Assembly (NCBI GenBank): GCA_902728285.1
Contig: CACVBU010000127.1
Location: forward strand, 1-64,000
Direction: 5' to 3'
Source: Clytia hemisphaerica
Taxonomy: Eukaryota > Cnidaria > Hydrozoa > Leptothecata > Clytiidae
DNA length: 64,000 nucleotides
The position numbers and the translations under genes were made by a program. Shown here in pieces: positions 46,900 through 57,643 of the stretch (the stretch's first letter is position 1; each line of letters begins with the position of its first letter). The notes under the pieces were generated by a model. The model worked only from the letters and a program-made list of their open reading frames with translations, was not told the origin of the DNA and did no database searches.

Positions 46900-47198
46900 G
46901 CGGATCGGTGCACAGAATCTATGTTTGTTGTTATTTTTCGAAGCAGCAAATCTCGATCAGTTGGGCGAATTTTCCGATCTGCGCGACAAAAAATATACCA
47001 GGAGAAGCAGCGTGACAATCTTCTTCTTTTGATGCATATTTGAGCGCACTAAACTGCAAATTCGTCAAATATTTAGCGAAAAACTTCTTGATTTTTACTT
47101 TTTGAACGTCAGTTGCAAAAAAACGTTAGTTCGTTCAAAAAATTACATTTTTCAACTGTTTTCTAACTTACTGAATGACTTACCGACAGATCGCCACC

Positions 47199-47276
47199 GG
47201 TGGGATTCGAACCCACTAAATGCAAAGTTCCGATGTTTTGAATCCCAATGCCTTATCCACTGCGCCACGGATTCAT
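47199..47276 (-). tRNA. tRNA-like pseudogene or SINE head
   Basis: The minus strand has a good A box (TGGCGCAGTGG) and a good B box (GGTTCGAATCC) inside a T arm that pairs well (GTGGG/CCCAC). The acceptor stem pairs at only about four of seven positions and the anticodon arm is irregular, so it is not a functional tRNA. It resembles tRNA-Arg-type sequences. It may be a SINE head or a decayed tRNA gene; it stands less than 200 bases upstream of the LINE's 5' region on the same strand. Confidence 0.55.
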
Positions 47277-47616
47277 GAAGAAAGAGCGTTTCTGACGGCT
47301 ATTTATATTGTACAAACTACAGACCAGACTGTATTAAGAGAAAATCACAAAAGAGTGCTTTTTTCGAGCTCCAACCCTAACCCTAACTGATAATAACCAA
47401 ATTCCTAGCCTATCTGATACGTAAGCACACCCAAACCACACCAATACCCAACCCTACCAGGTCGCCTGCAGGTCCTGACACTATTCCCGCATGCCGGATC
47501 CGAAAAATAGGTACATGTCTTTCGCTTTTACGAAGAAGCCTTCACCGATAAAAAACCGCCATCTTTGTTTATGTTTCACAAGCGTGTGAAGATCAAACTC
47601 GATATAATTTCAGTTA

Positions 47617-48048
47617 CTTTAGGAGTACAAACTTTCGCGAGCAGAAACTTTCGCGAGGACGAAAAATCGCGAAATTCACGACATTTACTTTCGCGAATTT
47701 AACGGAAAAATATTTTTCGCGAGCATAAACTTTCGCGAATCAAGACGTAAAATTGAGAATTTTCACATAAAACAATGGCTTAGAGGGACAAATACTTCTT
47801 GGATTGGCTTGAAACATTTTTCCTTTGACTTATTAGTCTTTTAGCAGGCAAAAAAGTACCATAAAAGTTACATTTTATTCAAAGTTTGAAGTTTTACAGA
47901 TTTTCTATTTTTTCAAGAATTTTTCGCGAGCATAAACTTTCGCGAATGGCCCTACCTAGAATTTTTAAATACATTTACTTTCGCGAAAAGGGCCAAAATT
48001 CGCGAAAATCGCGAAAGTTTCTGCTCGCGAAAGTTTGTACGCCTAAAG
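47617..48048. mobile_element. MITE with CTTTAGG tips and TCGCGA repeats
   Basis: TA flanks the unit on both sides (47615-47616 and 48049-48050). The ends CTTTAGGAGTACAAACTTTC and its mirror GAAAGTTTGTACGCCTAAAG are inverted repeats over about 38 bases. Repeated TTCGCGA motifs fill the subterminal regions. A decayed relative is at 31910. Confidence 0.7.
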
Positions 48049-48179
48049 TACTTTTTACTTTTTTGCAAAAGAGTTTAATTTTTTTGCATGAAATGATAGA
48101 AACAAAAAAAAAGTTTTTCTAAAAGTAATTTCCAGTAAAATTTACGAGATAGATGCTTCTTTTCACTGGTTAAATCGTA

Positions 48180-48377
48180 TCATTCCTTAGAGCAAAGTCG
48201 ACATTTTTCACCGTTGTCAAGCACTTCTCGATCGTCCATCGTTGTCAAGCACTTTTCGAGACACTTCTCCGAACATACATATACATTATTTTTTACGTCC
48301 GGCGTATGCGGATCTTGCCAAAGGATGCTACACTCCCTATTCGGGCGCTTCGCGCCCTCATAACGGTCGTTCCGCAA
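48180..48377 (-). other. Cysteine-rich open frame, origin unknown
   Basis: A 65-codon frame with seven cysteines (C-S-E-K-C-L-E-K-C and C-R-L-C) and a duplicated G-A-A-G-T-G-C-T-T-G-A-C-A-A-C-G DNA phrase. Its first 15 codons overlap a palindromic GGGCGCGAAGCGCCC stretch. It could be an exon or a transposon remnant. I do not recognise it. Confidence 0.2.
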
Positions 48378-48888
48378 AAAAATTAATTTTGCCCTTTTTC
48401 AAAGCTCTGCAAGACATTTCCACCACACGTCACTGGAGGGCAAACTTTAAACTTTCGGAAAATAATCACAATATTTAAGTACTTATGTTGTTAACATGGT
48501 AATGCTGTGACTTTTGTTTCTAACTTTCTTAAAGTAGAAATTTTGTAATTATTTGTTGATAGTTGTAATTTTCTCAAAAACGAAAACACCTGCATATGAT
48601 AATTTGTCCTTGGCCTCACATTCCATGAATATTTTGATGTTGTTTTCTTGAGTGAAGTGTGGTCACGGATATAATCAAACCTGATGAAACCTTTACTAAA
48701 ATTTTGATAATTTACTGTAAAAACTTCAAAAAAGGGATAGTAAATTTAAAAAATCAACAACAAGAAGCTTCTGTTATCAACAAAATTCATACTAAAAGGT
48801 ATAAGGATTTGCTTATTCAAAAAGGGAGCTCATATAATCAATTGAATAGTATAAGTCTACATATAATACAGACTTTAAAGCCAAAATC

Positions 48889-49811
48889 ATGGAAATCAAT
48901 ACTACCCTACCAACTACATCTCTCAATTCAACTCTGGTAACTTCAGATAATACAAGAAGAACTTCATGTGAAGATTTCACGAATAATTGCATTAATTTTG
49001 ACTTTCTTTGGACTGGAAGTGTTAGTAACTGTCTTATCATATACTTTTTTACTCGTCGCCAAGACAACCAAAAGTCATTGCTCAAAACCATCTCAACTTA
49101 CAACGTCTGGTCAATCTTATTAGCAATCACTGATTTGATCGTCTGTCTTATACAGTTCATCCGATTTAGTTTTCCAATGGTCGGAATACCAACTTTCCCA
49201 AACATGGTTGAAATCTTTGGACATGGAATTTGCGTTACAGTACACGTGTCTTGTTGGACTATATGCGCATTATCGTATGACCGCTATCGAGCTATTGTCT
49301 ATCCCCTCAAACCACGCCTGAAACTCAAACACATTATAGGGGTGTATTCTTTATTTTGGTTCATCGCTATACTTTTCAAATCAACAGCTGAAAGTTTGAA
49401 TATGAATGCTCTTATCTCCCTAGTGTTTTACCATTTAATTTTCGAGACATCTATACCTATTATCTCCTAAGGTATTATCTTGTACGGATTTCGAAAACCT
49501 TCAAACAGCGAGATGTGCTTGATAATGTCTCTGTCAAAGAACGAAACAAAAGAGCACTTAGTGTTTGCAAGCGCTTAATCTTATGTTATGTAGTCTGTAT
49601 GGTTCCAGTTCGAGTGGTCATCTTAGTGGATCAAATGGTCGATTTTAAACTTAATTATGTAAGGACTTATTTTGACGGTCTTGTAGTATTAAACTCTTGT
49701 GTTAATGTGTTGGTTTATGTCAAACAAATACCTGCATTCAGATATTTTCTTATGAAACCGTTCAAACGACGCGCAAGACAAGCTCACAGTAAGGAAGCTT
49801 CCACGGAGTAA
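48889..49811 (+). pseudogene. Class A G-protein-coupled receptor, intronless, one frameshift
   Basis: Rhodopsin-like receptors sense extracellular ligands and signal through G proteins. The frame from the ATG at 48889 shows an N-glycosylation-rich N-terminus, helix 1 with a conserved asparagine (residue 47), helices 2-4, a cysteine at the top of helix 3 (115) and the D-R-Y motif (131-133). It stops at TAA 49468-49470 at the end of helix 5. Reading resumes in another frame from 49470 (R-Y-Y-L-V) through the third loop, helix 6, helix 7 (N-V-L-V-Y in place of N-P-x-x-Y) and a basic tail to 49811. A single missing base explains the break, so it is a young pseudogene or a sequencing error. The ligand cannot be told. 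Confidence 0.8.
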
Positions 49812-49877
49812 AAGATCTTTCCAATACATTTGAAAAGAATAACCAAGGATCCTTAGAGGATGTATCAACAACACCGT

Positions 49878-49945
49878 CGTATTGATCTCTGTCAATAGCG
49901 AGATTATGTATCGTATTGATCTCTGTCAATAGCGAGATTATGTAT
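49878..49945. repeat. 34-bp perfect tandem duplication
   Basis: Two identical 34-bp units begin CGTATTGATCTCTGTCAATA at 49878 and 49912. The second runs into the left arm of the MITE at 49934-50110. Confidence 0.9.
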
Positions 49946-50110
49946 CTGTAATTCTCTACGGCTACGGTTAAAGTAGCGAGGAAAATGGCGAGTAAGGCAA
50001 GTAATGGCGGGTGAAATATATTTGACGTACGGCAACATTTCGCCTTTGGTGACGACCCGCATGGGCAGCTCCGCAACCGTAGCCGTAGAATATCTCCGAT
50101 ACATAATCTC
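49934..50110. mobile_element. Palindromic MITE downstream of the GPCR
   Basis: The left end GAGATTATGTATC and CTACGGCTACGGTT are mirrored by AACCGTAGCCGTAG and GATACATAATCTC. About 177 bp, no ORF. The exact target duplication is obscured by the adjoining 34-bp duplication. Confidence 0.55.
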
Positions 50111-51351
50111 TCTTCAAATACGTTGTTTTGATGTTGTCGGGATTCTCAAAGTAGCGCAGATGCAAAAATTTAAGCATAACGATGAGCCTACGAAAAATAT
50201 TTTCCTGGTTTGGCTTTTTTTGGCTGTGATTTTACGGATCTTTTGTACGGAAATTTCCCTAAATTTTTGCTTGGGATAAGCATCCTTATAAGCATTTTCA
50301 GCCTTGGCAATCGCTCAACCTAAGCATCTTCGAGCCTGTTTTCACATTTTTGTATTCTTATTAAAAAACATATAGGGAAGGGAGGAGTCAGCGAACAAGT
50401 GCTTACATATGCATATGATCAAATACACGACAGCACCGTCCTCAAGAATAAAAATACAGCTCGCTATTGGATTATAATCTGTTCGTTATAAAATGTAGAC
50501 GGCCTATCCCATGAGAGAATGGGATATGGGATACTTTTGCAAATATGAAATATTTGGATGACTATATGGAGAGATATGACCGATACTCCAAGGTCCCAAA
50601 TAAAATCTTTCAAAATCTAATAAAAGAGGGGGGGTCCGAAAATTAATAACCGTTTATTCGGGACCTGAGAGAACATGATTTTGAGGCTTTAACTCGATAT
50701 TTTAAAGAAAAGACAAAGAAAAAAAGAATGTTGGTACTAATCAACGTGGAACTCACCGGCAAAAACAGTGTACTGGTTGAGGGATGTCCATATGCCCAAT
50801 ACTTCTCAAATCAACAAAACAAAATGATGCTCTTTCTTCTCCTTTCTATTCTTCGACTTCTCTGGTGATTGCTAGAGTGGAATTAATACATTTACACGCT
50901 TTTTCTTTTATTATAAGAATATACTTCATAAGACATAAGAATATTTATGATGAAATTGGCCAAAAAGTTAAGAATATGGTAAGAATATCACCATCGTGGA
51001 ATTTGGCAAAAAAACCTAAGAATGCCATTTTTAGAGCATTTTACCATGAAATTACCAGTTATTATCCAGCGATGCTAAAAGAGTCAACAAAAATGCAAAA
51101 TTTCTTCTTCAGATATGTATTACATGCTAGAATTTGGCTGGGTCTGGATCCAAGCCTAAGAATACCGTAAGAATATTTCAGGAGCATTTTCCCCAAAAAA
51201 TTAAGAATATTCATGATGAATTGGAAAAACACCATTCTTAAAAAATAAAGCGTTTCAGTCAAAAATTCCTGAAATTCGAAAAGAGACTATTCTTGAAAAT
51301 TCATCTTATTAAAGTATGATAACCTGTGATAAACAATAACAATTTGAATAC
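50111..51351. other. Non-coding stretch downstream of CEP120 exon E
   Basis: The rest of CEP120 would be expected on the minus strand here or further left, but no exon is recognised. Short repeats of the TAAGAATAT type (about 50915-51240) resemble the GTTTTTTATAAGAA family. Confidence 0.4.
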
Positions 51352-51480
51352 CTTTGTTTTTACTCTGGAATTTTCATTTTGATTTTTCTTTGGCGTCCGC
51401 TGTTTGGGTGTAGATGGTGGTGGCGGGGAGTGCACCAAACGTGGAGAGGCAGTGGGCGTAATGGTGTCTGATGATACGGT
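51352..51480 (-). CDS. CEP120: CEP120 exon E (proline/serine-rich linker)
   Basis: The acceptor is a T-rich tract ending TTTTTAG (AG at 51482-51481) and the donor is AAG|GTATTC. The 43 codons are in phase 0 on both sides. They encode a linker rich in serine, threonine, proline and lysine (T-P-T-A-S-P-R, S-P-P-P-P-S-T-P-K), like the low-complexity region between the C2 domains of animal CEP120. It is assigned by position and phase rather than by strong similarity. No following exon was found. Confidence 0.6.
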
Positions 51481-52127
51481 CTAAAAACGAAATAAAACAT
51501 TCAGATCTTGAATTCAGTTTACTAGATATCGTCGTCTACATGACTAAAGGTTTAATTTCAAAATAAGTGTCTTGGAAGATTTGAAATCTTGCAATTCTGT
51601 TCTGCTTTTGAGATTGGCCTTTTTATCAAATGAAAATATTGAGTATATACTTGTTGATATATCAACAAAATGTTGATTACAATCTCAAAGAAAACTTGCT
51701 AAGTAAAACTTGCATCAGAAGGACGGACGGAAGGACACAGGTTATAAAGGACCTCCACCGGGGTAGGTCTAAAAAATATAGGGGTTGCGGTTTTTACATC
51801 ATACTTGGAAGCTAAGCCCTACTACATGACACATGATGTAACTTTTAGTTCGTAAACAATTTCTTTACTGATTCGGTTAATTACACAATATTCCCTACTG
51901 TAAATACAATTTTATTTCATCAACCCATAAATTAAATAGTGATTTCTAATTTATGACGATTTTGATTGCTCCATAAAGAAATTTGTCCATATTTTTTGTG
52001 GAACACTGTATAGCCCACCTTTGTATAAGAGAGGTTTTTATACGCAAGCAACGCTCTTACCATACGTTCGCAACGCAACGACGTCTAGTATTACGCTAGA
52101 CAGATTCGTAATGAATAACTTTCTAAC

Positions 52128-52259
52128 CTTTTTATCAGCCAACTTTTCAACCGGGCTCAACCCTGGGTCCGTCGCAACAACGGGTGCCGGTTGATCTTCA
52201 CGCCTCAGGACCACACTGACGCCCACGCACGCCAATGACCGATGATCATTAGCTTTGAA
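52128..52259 (-). CDS. CEP120: CEP120 exon D
   Basis: The exon opens after GCGCAG (AG at 52261-52260) and closes at AAG|GTTAGA, phase 0 throughout, 44 codons. It carries V-G-V-S-V-V-L-R-R-E, matching the V-G-V-S-V-A-L-Q-R-E phrase of vertebrate CEP120 at the end of its central C2-like region. The segment expected between exon C and this one is not found in the intervening 520 bases. Confidence 0.75.
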
Positions 52260-52780
52260 CTGCGCAATGGGAACATGCCGTTTGTCATGGAGGGTAAGAG
52301 ATTGTTATTATTTGTGTCACTTAATTTATCAAGAGGGATCCGTGCCTCTCCTAACGTATCGTCTCCGCAACAAAAAAAAACCTGAAAATAAGCAAAAACT
52401 TATTACCAAAAAGAGAGGAATTTTTGTTTACAATATTGCTTATTTTGCCCCAAAAACACCAATTCTATAGGTGATTTTTAAATCATGAGAATATTCTTGT
52501 TTCGTGGAATTTAGAAATATGGACCAACAATATTAAACCTGAATGTTAGAAATTTTTTGACCATAATATATGAGGAATATATACCATATTCAATTATGTC
52601 AACTTATGGACCAATGTTATAAATCAATTCCACGCTTAAACTTTATGACGAACAATAGTAAAACAAGCATTTTTAAATTATTTACAAAGTGATTCTCTGC
52701 ACAATCAAAAGTGCTCTGTTATGTACTCCCGTAGAGCTTGTTAATGTATGGAAGAAGTGATTGAATATTTCTCTACTTAC

Positions 52781-52975
52781 CTTTAGTGTTTGTTTTCGTT
52801 TAAGATAAACATCAAATTTTCGAAAAGTTGTGAAAATACGAACACTCGCTCTCTCTGTAGGAATAGAAGGTGTCATCAACTCATAGAACGTTTCGTTAGT
52901 GACGTCATTATCAAGAAGTGAATAATAGAAATAGAATCCATTCTCAGAACTAATGGCCGACGTCGATGGTATAAG
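52781..52975 (-). CDS. CEP120: CEP120 exon C (second C2-like region)
   Basis: Acceptor CCTTTTTTAG (AG at 52977-52976), donor AAG|GTAAGT, phase 0, 65 codons. It contains F-Y-F-Y-Y-S-L-L-D-N-D-V-T-N-E and P-T-E-R-A-S-V-R-I, nearly identical to vertebrate CEP120 (F-F-F-Y-Y-S-L-L-G-N-D-V-T-N-E and E-P-E-R-A-S-V-R-I). This is the strongest single match for the gene. Confidence 0.9.
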
Positions 52976-54429
52976 CTAAAAAGGAAAAAAAAGGATACGT
53001 TTATTCTGAATCAATCAGGACACGTTTTTTATAAGAATAAATTATATAAGAACATCAGAAGACTTCCATGACCAAAATATCAATAACAAGTTAAAGCATT
53101 TTTTTTCTAACTTTATGAACTCGAAAACATCCAATTTCTTAGGAAATATAAAACAAATATATTCTGTCAATGTTGAAATTAAGAATATTTTGAAGTATTT
53201 TGACATATTTGTATGTTACAGTAATTACTTTGATACTTATCAAAAACAATTTTACAAAAATGTTATTTTCGTGTCATTCAGTACTACCAAGAATTCGTAG
53301 TGTTGGAGTCCAGATATGATTTTAAGTTGCTGTACTTTGAGTTCAATAAATTGAACCAGTTTGATTTCTAATAAAGAAGAATTTGATATACATTCTTACC
53401 ACAGATATCACATTCCTTTACACACTAGATAGGCTAAACTGCTTACAGATCTCCCGTGAAAGTGTGTTCAGTAAAAAGGTCGACTATAGCAGTCAGCCAT
53501 GTCGTTTTCTGTTTTACACTAGATTTTCGAGCGATCGAATTTCAAAACATTCGAAACTTGCTGTTGACAATCAAAATAGTTGTATTCTATTTTGATGGCG
53601 GACTGGTCAGCTCTTTAGTTGGACTCACTTCTTTGTATAGGAAGCCCGATCCAGTCAAGAAGTTGGAGATCAGTGATTCTTAACAGTGAGCAAGCAATGA
53701 TTTTAAGTTCCTGCTTTGAGTTTCAAAATTGCAATGTTTTTTTGCAGACTCAATATTTTTTCATAGTGATTCAGACCTCATTTAAAAAATTATCAACCTG
53801 ACTTTCAAGTAAGAAAAGGACTTTTGAATCATCAAATTATACTACTACATATTACTATTAGATCGTGTTCAAAAATAAAGGCCTGTTTTGTGACATTTTC
53901 AAAGTGGCTGACAATTTTGTTAATAAAATGAGTATTTTTGGTGGCTAACAGTTTATTTTTTCACCAAGCATAAGTAGAACGATTAACCTTTCCAATTGTT
54001 TTGGAGCGAAATTAAGTGGCTCACTAGGTTACAAGATATTTCAAGATAAGCTATGAGTCGTTTATGTGGCTGACAACACTGGTGGCTTTTTGAAACCAAC
54101 CAGTTTCAAAATGTTGCTCCTTTATCTGTTTTGAGATAATATGATACCTCTAGTTACCGATTCAAGTGTCATTTTCAAACAAACCATTTCCTCCTTTGAG
54201 GTGGCTGACAAAACACATATTTGGACATACTTGGACCTGGAGCCACACATTTTACTCATTTTACCATTTTTTTCATCAAAATATGTTCTTTGTGTAAATA
54301 CCGATCATCATATAAAATTTCAACGTTTTATTTGAAATATTTCCCAAGTTATTCAAGAAATACTCAATTTTTGAGTTCCCTAAATGTCACACTATTTTTG
54401 AACATGATCATTACTACTAATATACTTAC

Positions 54430-54522
54430 TTTGTTTATATCAGCAGTTTGTGCTGTACGAAGGTCCAAGATGCAATAACCAACTATTTCTTTACGGAGAT
54501 TGGTGGCTTCTATTGCATACAC
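54430..54522 (-). CDS. CEP120: CEP120 exon B (end of first C2 domain)
   Basis: The likely acceptor is CTACCAAAG (AG at 54524-54523) and the donor is AAA|GTAAGT; 31 codons, phase 0. The peptide includes I-V-G-Y-C-I-L-D-L-R-T-A-Q, matching I-G-Y-I-V-L-D-L-R-T-A-Q of vertebrate CEP120. The following part of the C2 domain and the linker, about 95 residues in the vertebrate protein, are not found before exon C. Confidence 0.85.
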
Positions 54523-55085
54523 CTTTGGTAGAATGATAAAAGTGAATAGGTTCTGATTTGTATAGCCTCACTCAAACAGATCTCAAGAAAAATAGAAAAT
54601 TTGAATTCAAATTCTTTAAAGCATATCAGCTCTCATATGTAAAAGATGTATAAATGCTTTTTCGTTATTAGACAGGCTTTGATACATAGGACCCTCTGAA
54701 AAGATTCTGACGCAAATATTATTCACATTATGCAAGGACAAACTGCACCCATGCTCATACACAGCAAAACACTCTTTGTGTAGAAAAGATAATCTCTTAT
54801 TATTCCCCCTGCTTGAAGGAATTTTGAAAAAAGAAATTACTTGAAACTATAAGCACTTTTAAATATCTTTCCAACGATACCAACCTATTTAACATACGAC
54901 AAATGCTTGGAAAGTTATCGCAAAAATAAAAACGCTAACACCTTTTTAACAAAAACTTTATTATAGACAATAAAGTATCAATACTGAATACTAATCTCCC
55001 AAAAGTGTGTTTTCAGGCTTGAAGCAATAAAACAATGATAAAAACAGTATTTAAGAAAAAATTCTAGTTGTTTGAAAAAGCAAAC

Positions 55086-55233
55086 CTGTATCTTGATTGG
55101 GGTTCGCTGAAGCTTATGTTTGTATTGAACTTTGGGCTGTCCGAATGTTTGACAGAATCAGTATTAAGGATTTCACCGTCAAAATTCGCTTCTATTATGA
55201 GGTGGTGGTGAGGTCTCTTTGGGAAATGTTGAC
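55086..55233 (-). CDS. CEP120: CEP120 exon A (start of first C2 domain), with a frameshifting deletion
   Basis: CEP120 is a centriolar protein needed for centriole growth and cilium formation; it works with CPAP and SPICE1. This exon follows a TTGCTTTACAG acceptor (AG at 55235-55234) and ends at CAG|GTTTGC. It encodes H-F-P-K-R-P-H-H-H-L-I-I-E-A-N-F-D-G-E, matching the vertebrate C2 start H-F-P-K-R-P-K-H-L-L-V-V-E-A-K-F-D-G-E. After S-P-K-F-N-T about a dozen residues of the family are missing. The following L-Q-R-T-P-I-K-I-Q, again a match, is in a different frame. Exon B fits the second frame. So either the gene is broken here or bases were lost in the assembly. The first coding exon (about 17 residues) was not found. 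Confidence 0.85.
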
Positions 55234-57643
55234 CTGTAAAGCAAAATGAGCGGTTTACTCCAAAATATTCAAGCAATCCATGATGATGAAGCAGGACAGG
55301 GTTCAAATTTGAAAAGTTTTGCAAAAAAATATGAGGAAAGCAATTCCAGTTAGGGAAGCCATCCAGGATCCTGCCATTCTATCAGCCAGCAAAAACTAAA
55401 TGACACTAATTGTAAACTTAAAGGAATAGTGTATTGGCTACAGTTGAACTCGACAGCAAAGAAACTCGCTCATGTTTTTCCCGCAAAAAGTAAAACTACC
55501 CGAGTGAGTATTTCCCGTCAAGGGCGCGAGAAAACCGAACGAGATTCTAGTCTTGCTCAAAAAACGAGCTAGAAGAAAATGGCGACTGGAAAATTTTTAT
55601 TGAGAAAAACTGCAATCTTTACGAGATCTTCATTGATCATTTTGTGGCTGAGCAGTGTTAATATTAACTGAAATAGGTCATATTATTATTGAACTATCAT
55701 TATGAGGTTAAGTAAATCGGTAAAATCACGACGACGAAAGAAAAGCCGCCCTACCGCCTTAATAGGCTGCACGCATCCCCTCTGATATGATTTGATATAG
55801 GGGATGCGTATCGTCTAAGATATTCCTGTCCCAGCTTACCCCCGTCTTTTCTTTTCTCTTTTTTGATTATGTGTCACAGCTGTACAACGACTTTCCTTTT
55901 TCTTTGTTTAATGAATGAAAATTTCTAATTATGAAAGCAATAACACAATGACGTCATTTTTCTCTTTCTGTGATTGGATGTAACAAAATTATGTAAATTT
56001 ATGCAACTTTCGGTTACCCCAAATTTGAGGTAACTCTCGGACGAGAATTTCATACACGATACGCATCCCCTATAACAAAATAAATTCTGGGGATGCGTGC
56101 AGCCTAAGTTGAGAGCAGTGCCGTAGCAACCGGGGGGCAAGGGGGGGGCAATGCTCCCCCAATAATTCTTTCAAAAGTTGTTTTCTGGAAAAACCGAATT
56201 TAATAATATTTTTTTCTTCCTATATCACAACTATTAAGCTATTTTGATGCGTTTTTAGATCATCTAGATGGTCCAATTTTCAAAATCGCCCTGAGAATCA
56301 ACTGACGTTGCGCGCGTTTTATTACGCGTGAATTCTTTGTTATTCTTTTGTTTAATGATATAAAAAACTGTAAACGTTTTGCAACATCATCACATTTTTG
56401 ACACGGCAGTCAGACCTCCTTTTTAACCCGTCAATTTGTCTTTAACTTACATTTTCGAGATGGGAAATTGTAAGATGACGTTAAAATGGTATATTTGTGA
56501 CGTCACAAAATACATGCAGCTTATAACTCGAACTCGAGTTTTTCAACTCAAACTTATTAACTCGACTTTTACGAGTATTATATATTTGAAAAGATAGTAT
56601 TATTTATCAGAAGAAGATAGTATTATTTATTAGAAAAGATAGTATTATATTAGAAAAGATAGTATTATTTTTGAAAAGATAGTATTATAAAAACGATAGT
56701 ATTTTATAGCGCTTTCGCGCGCCATAAAAGACTCTGTCTGGTTCTGAGCATCATATTGTACTGATTTGGAATTTTATGAAATAATGTTGAGGAAGTAGCA
56801 GTATAAGACACATTGATTTGATTAAATTTAAAATCCTGTGACTATCATTGAAAATTAAGATCAAACCATCGATCAAGGGACTTTGTCTTCTTGTGCTTCT
56901 GGCATGGTTCGACTCTGAAGCTAAATATCTATGCACCCTTTTTGAAAGTCCTCGTACATGCTATGATTTGAGTACAGTTGAACGTATTTTTCATGTACCA
57001 GTTTGTTTCGTGATGGATGGACATAGCTGCATTTTTTTTACAGTGGTATGGATATGCTGCTGTAAGAAGAACTGTTTACATTTTTTTTACGTTGTTAACT
57101 TGAGTGAATGTGGAATATTGTGACGGATGTTGTATGAAGTAACGATAAATACATAATACTCAATGATAAAATTTTACGATATTAAAAACATTTTCTGCTA
57201 AAAAAAGGAAGTATTTTTTCACCAACAGTTTTCCCTATGAAGTGCTACTGTGTGAAAAATTCTGAGGATGCTTTAATTGAGAATTTTTTTTTGAATGGAA
57301 AGAAATATTTTGGAAGGCAATTTCAAAGAGGAGGTCATATTATTCAAATACTTTTGCATCACTCTTGATAAAAGTGAAGCCATTAAGAATTTGTAAATAC
57401 TTTATAGTTTTCAAAATCCAAATGTATATACAGGAATTTTGTAATGTGATGTTATTTTTTTCAAAAAATGTTTTATGCTTTATTTACTATTTGTTATTTT
57501 GTTCATCTGCTCTTGATGAAACACAAAGAACACAGGAAAACAAAAAAGAACTGTTTATATCTTCTCATCTCACCTGATCTCACAATCTCTTTGTGTATAG
57601 AAAAACTCTTGCGTAGTATTTACATTTGTGAATCAATTTTGGC
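55234..57643. other. Upstream of recognised CEP120 exons; repeats, no gene
   Basis: Should contain the CEP120 first exon, which I could not identify. A CAGTGCCGTA half element (56115-56180) and a tandem AGATAGTATTAT tract with a GCGCGCCATAAAAG tip (about 56570-56730) are present. Short plus-strand ORFs at 56848-57123 and 57365-57740 have no recognised features. Confidence 0.45.
56570..56730. repeat. Single arm of a GCGCGCC-tipped foldback family
   Basis: Tandem units of GAAAAGATAGTATTAT run into CGCGCGCCATAAAAG, the same tip as the right end of the element at 19796-20832. No opposite arm is seen nearby. Confidence 0.5.

Larger units (their letters stand above)
43757..47020 (-). mobile_element. 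Decayed non-LTR retrotransposon (LINE, CR1/jockey-like) with a 2A motif
   Basis: The minus strand carries, in order, a 2A-like motif, a PHD-like zinc finger, an apurinic-type endonuclease and a reverse transcriptase with its C-terminal region. This is the architecture of LINE ORF2 proteins, which nick DNA and copy their own RNA into it. The frame is broken at about 45755 (one base), about 44950 (shift with loss of residues before the F-L-D-Y-S-K-A-F-D motif) and about 43988, so the copy is inactive. The 5' limit is approximate: the open frame extends only to about 46960. The 3' end was not located. The clade is judged from motifs alone; CR1-like elements with 2A are known from several marine invertebrates. 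Confidence 0.9.
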
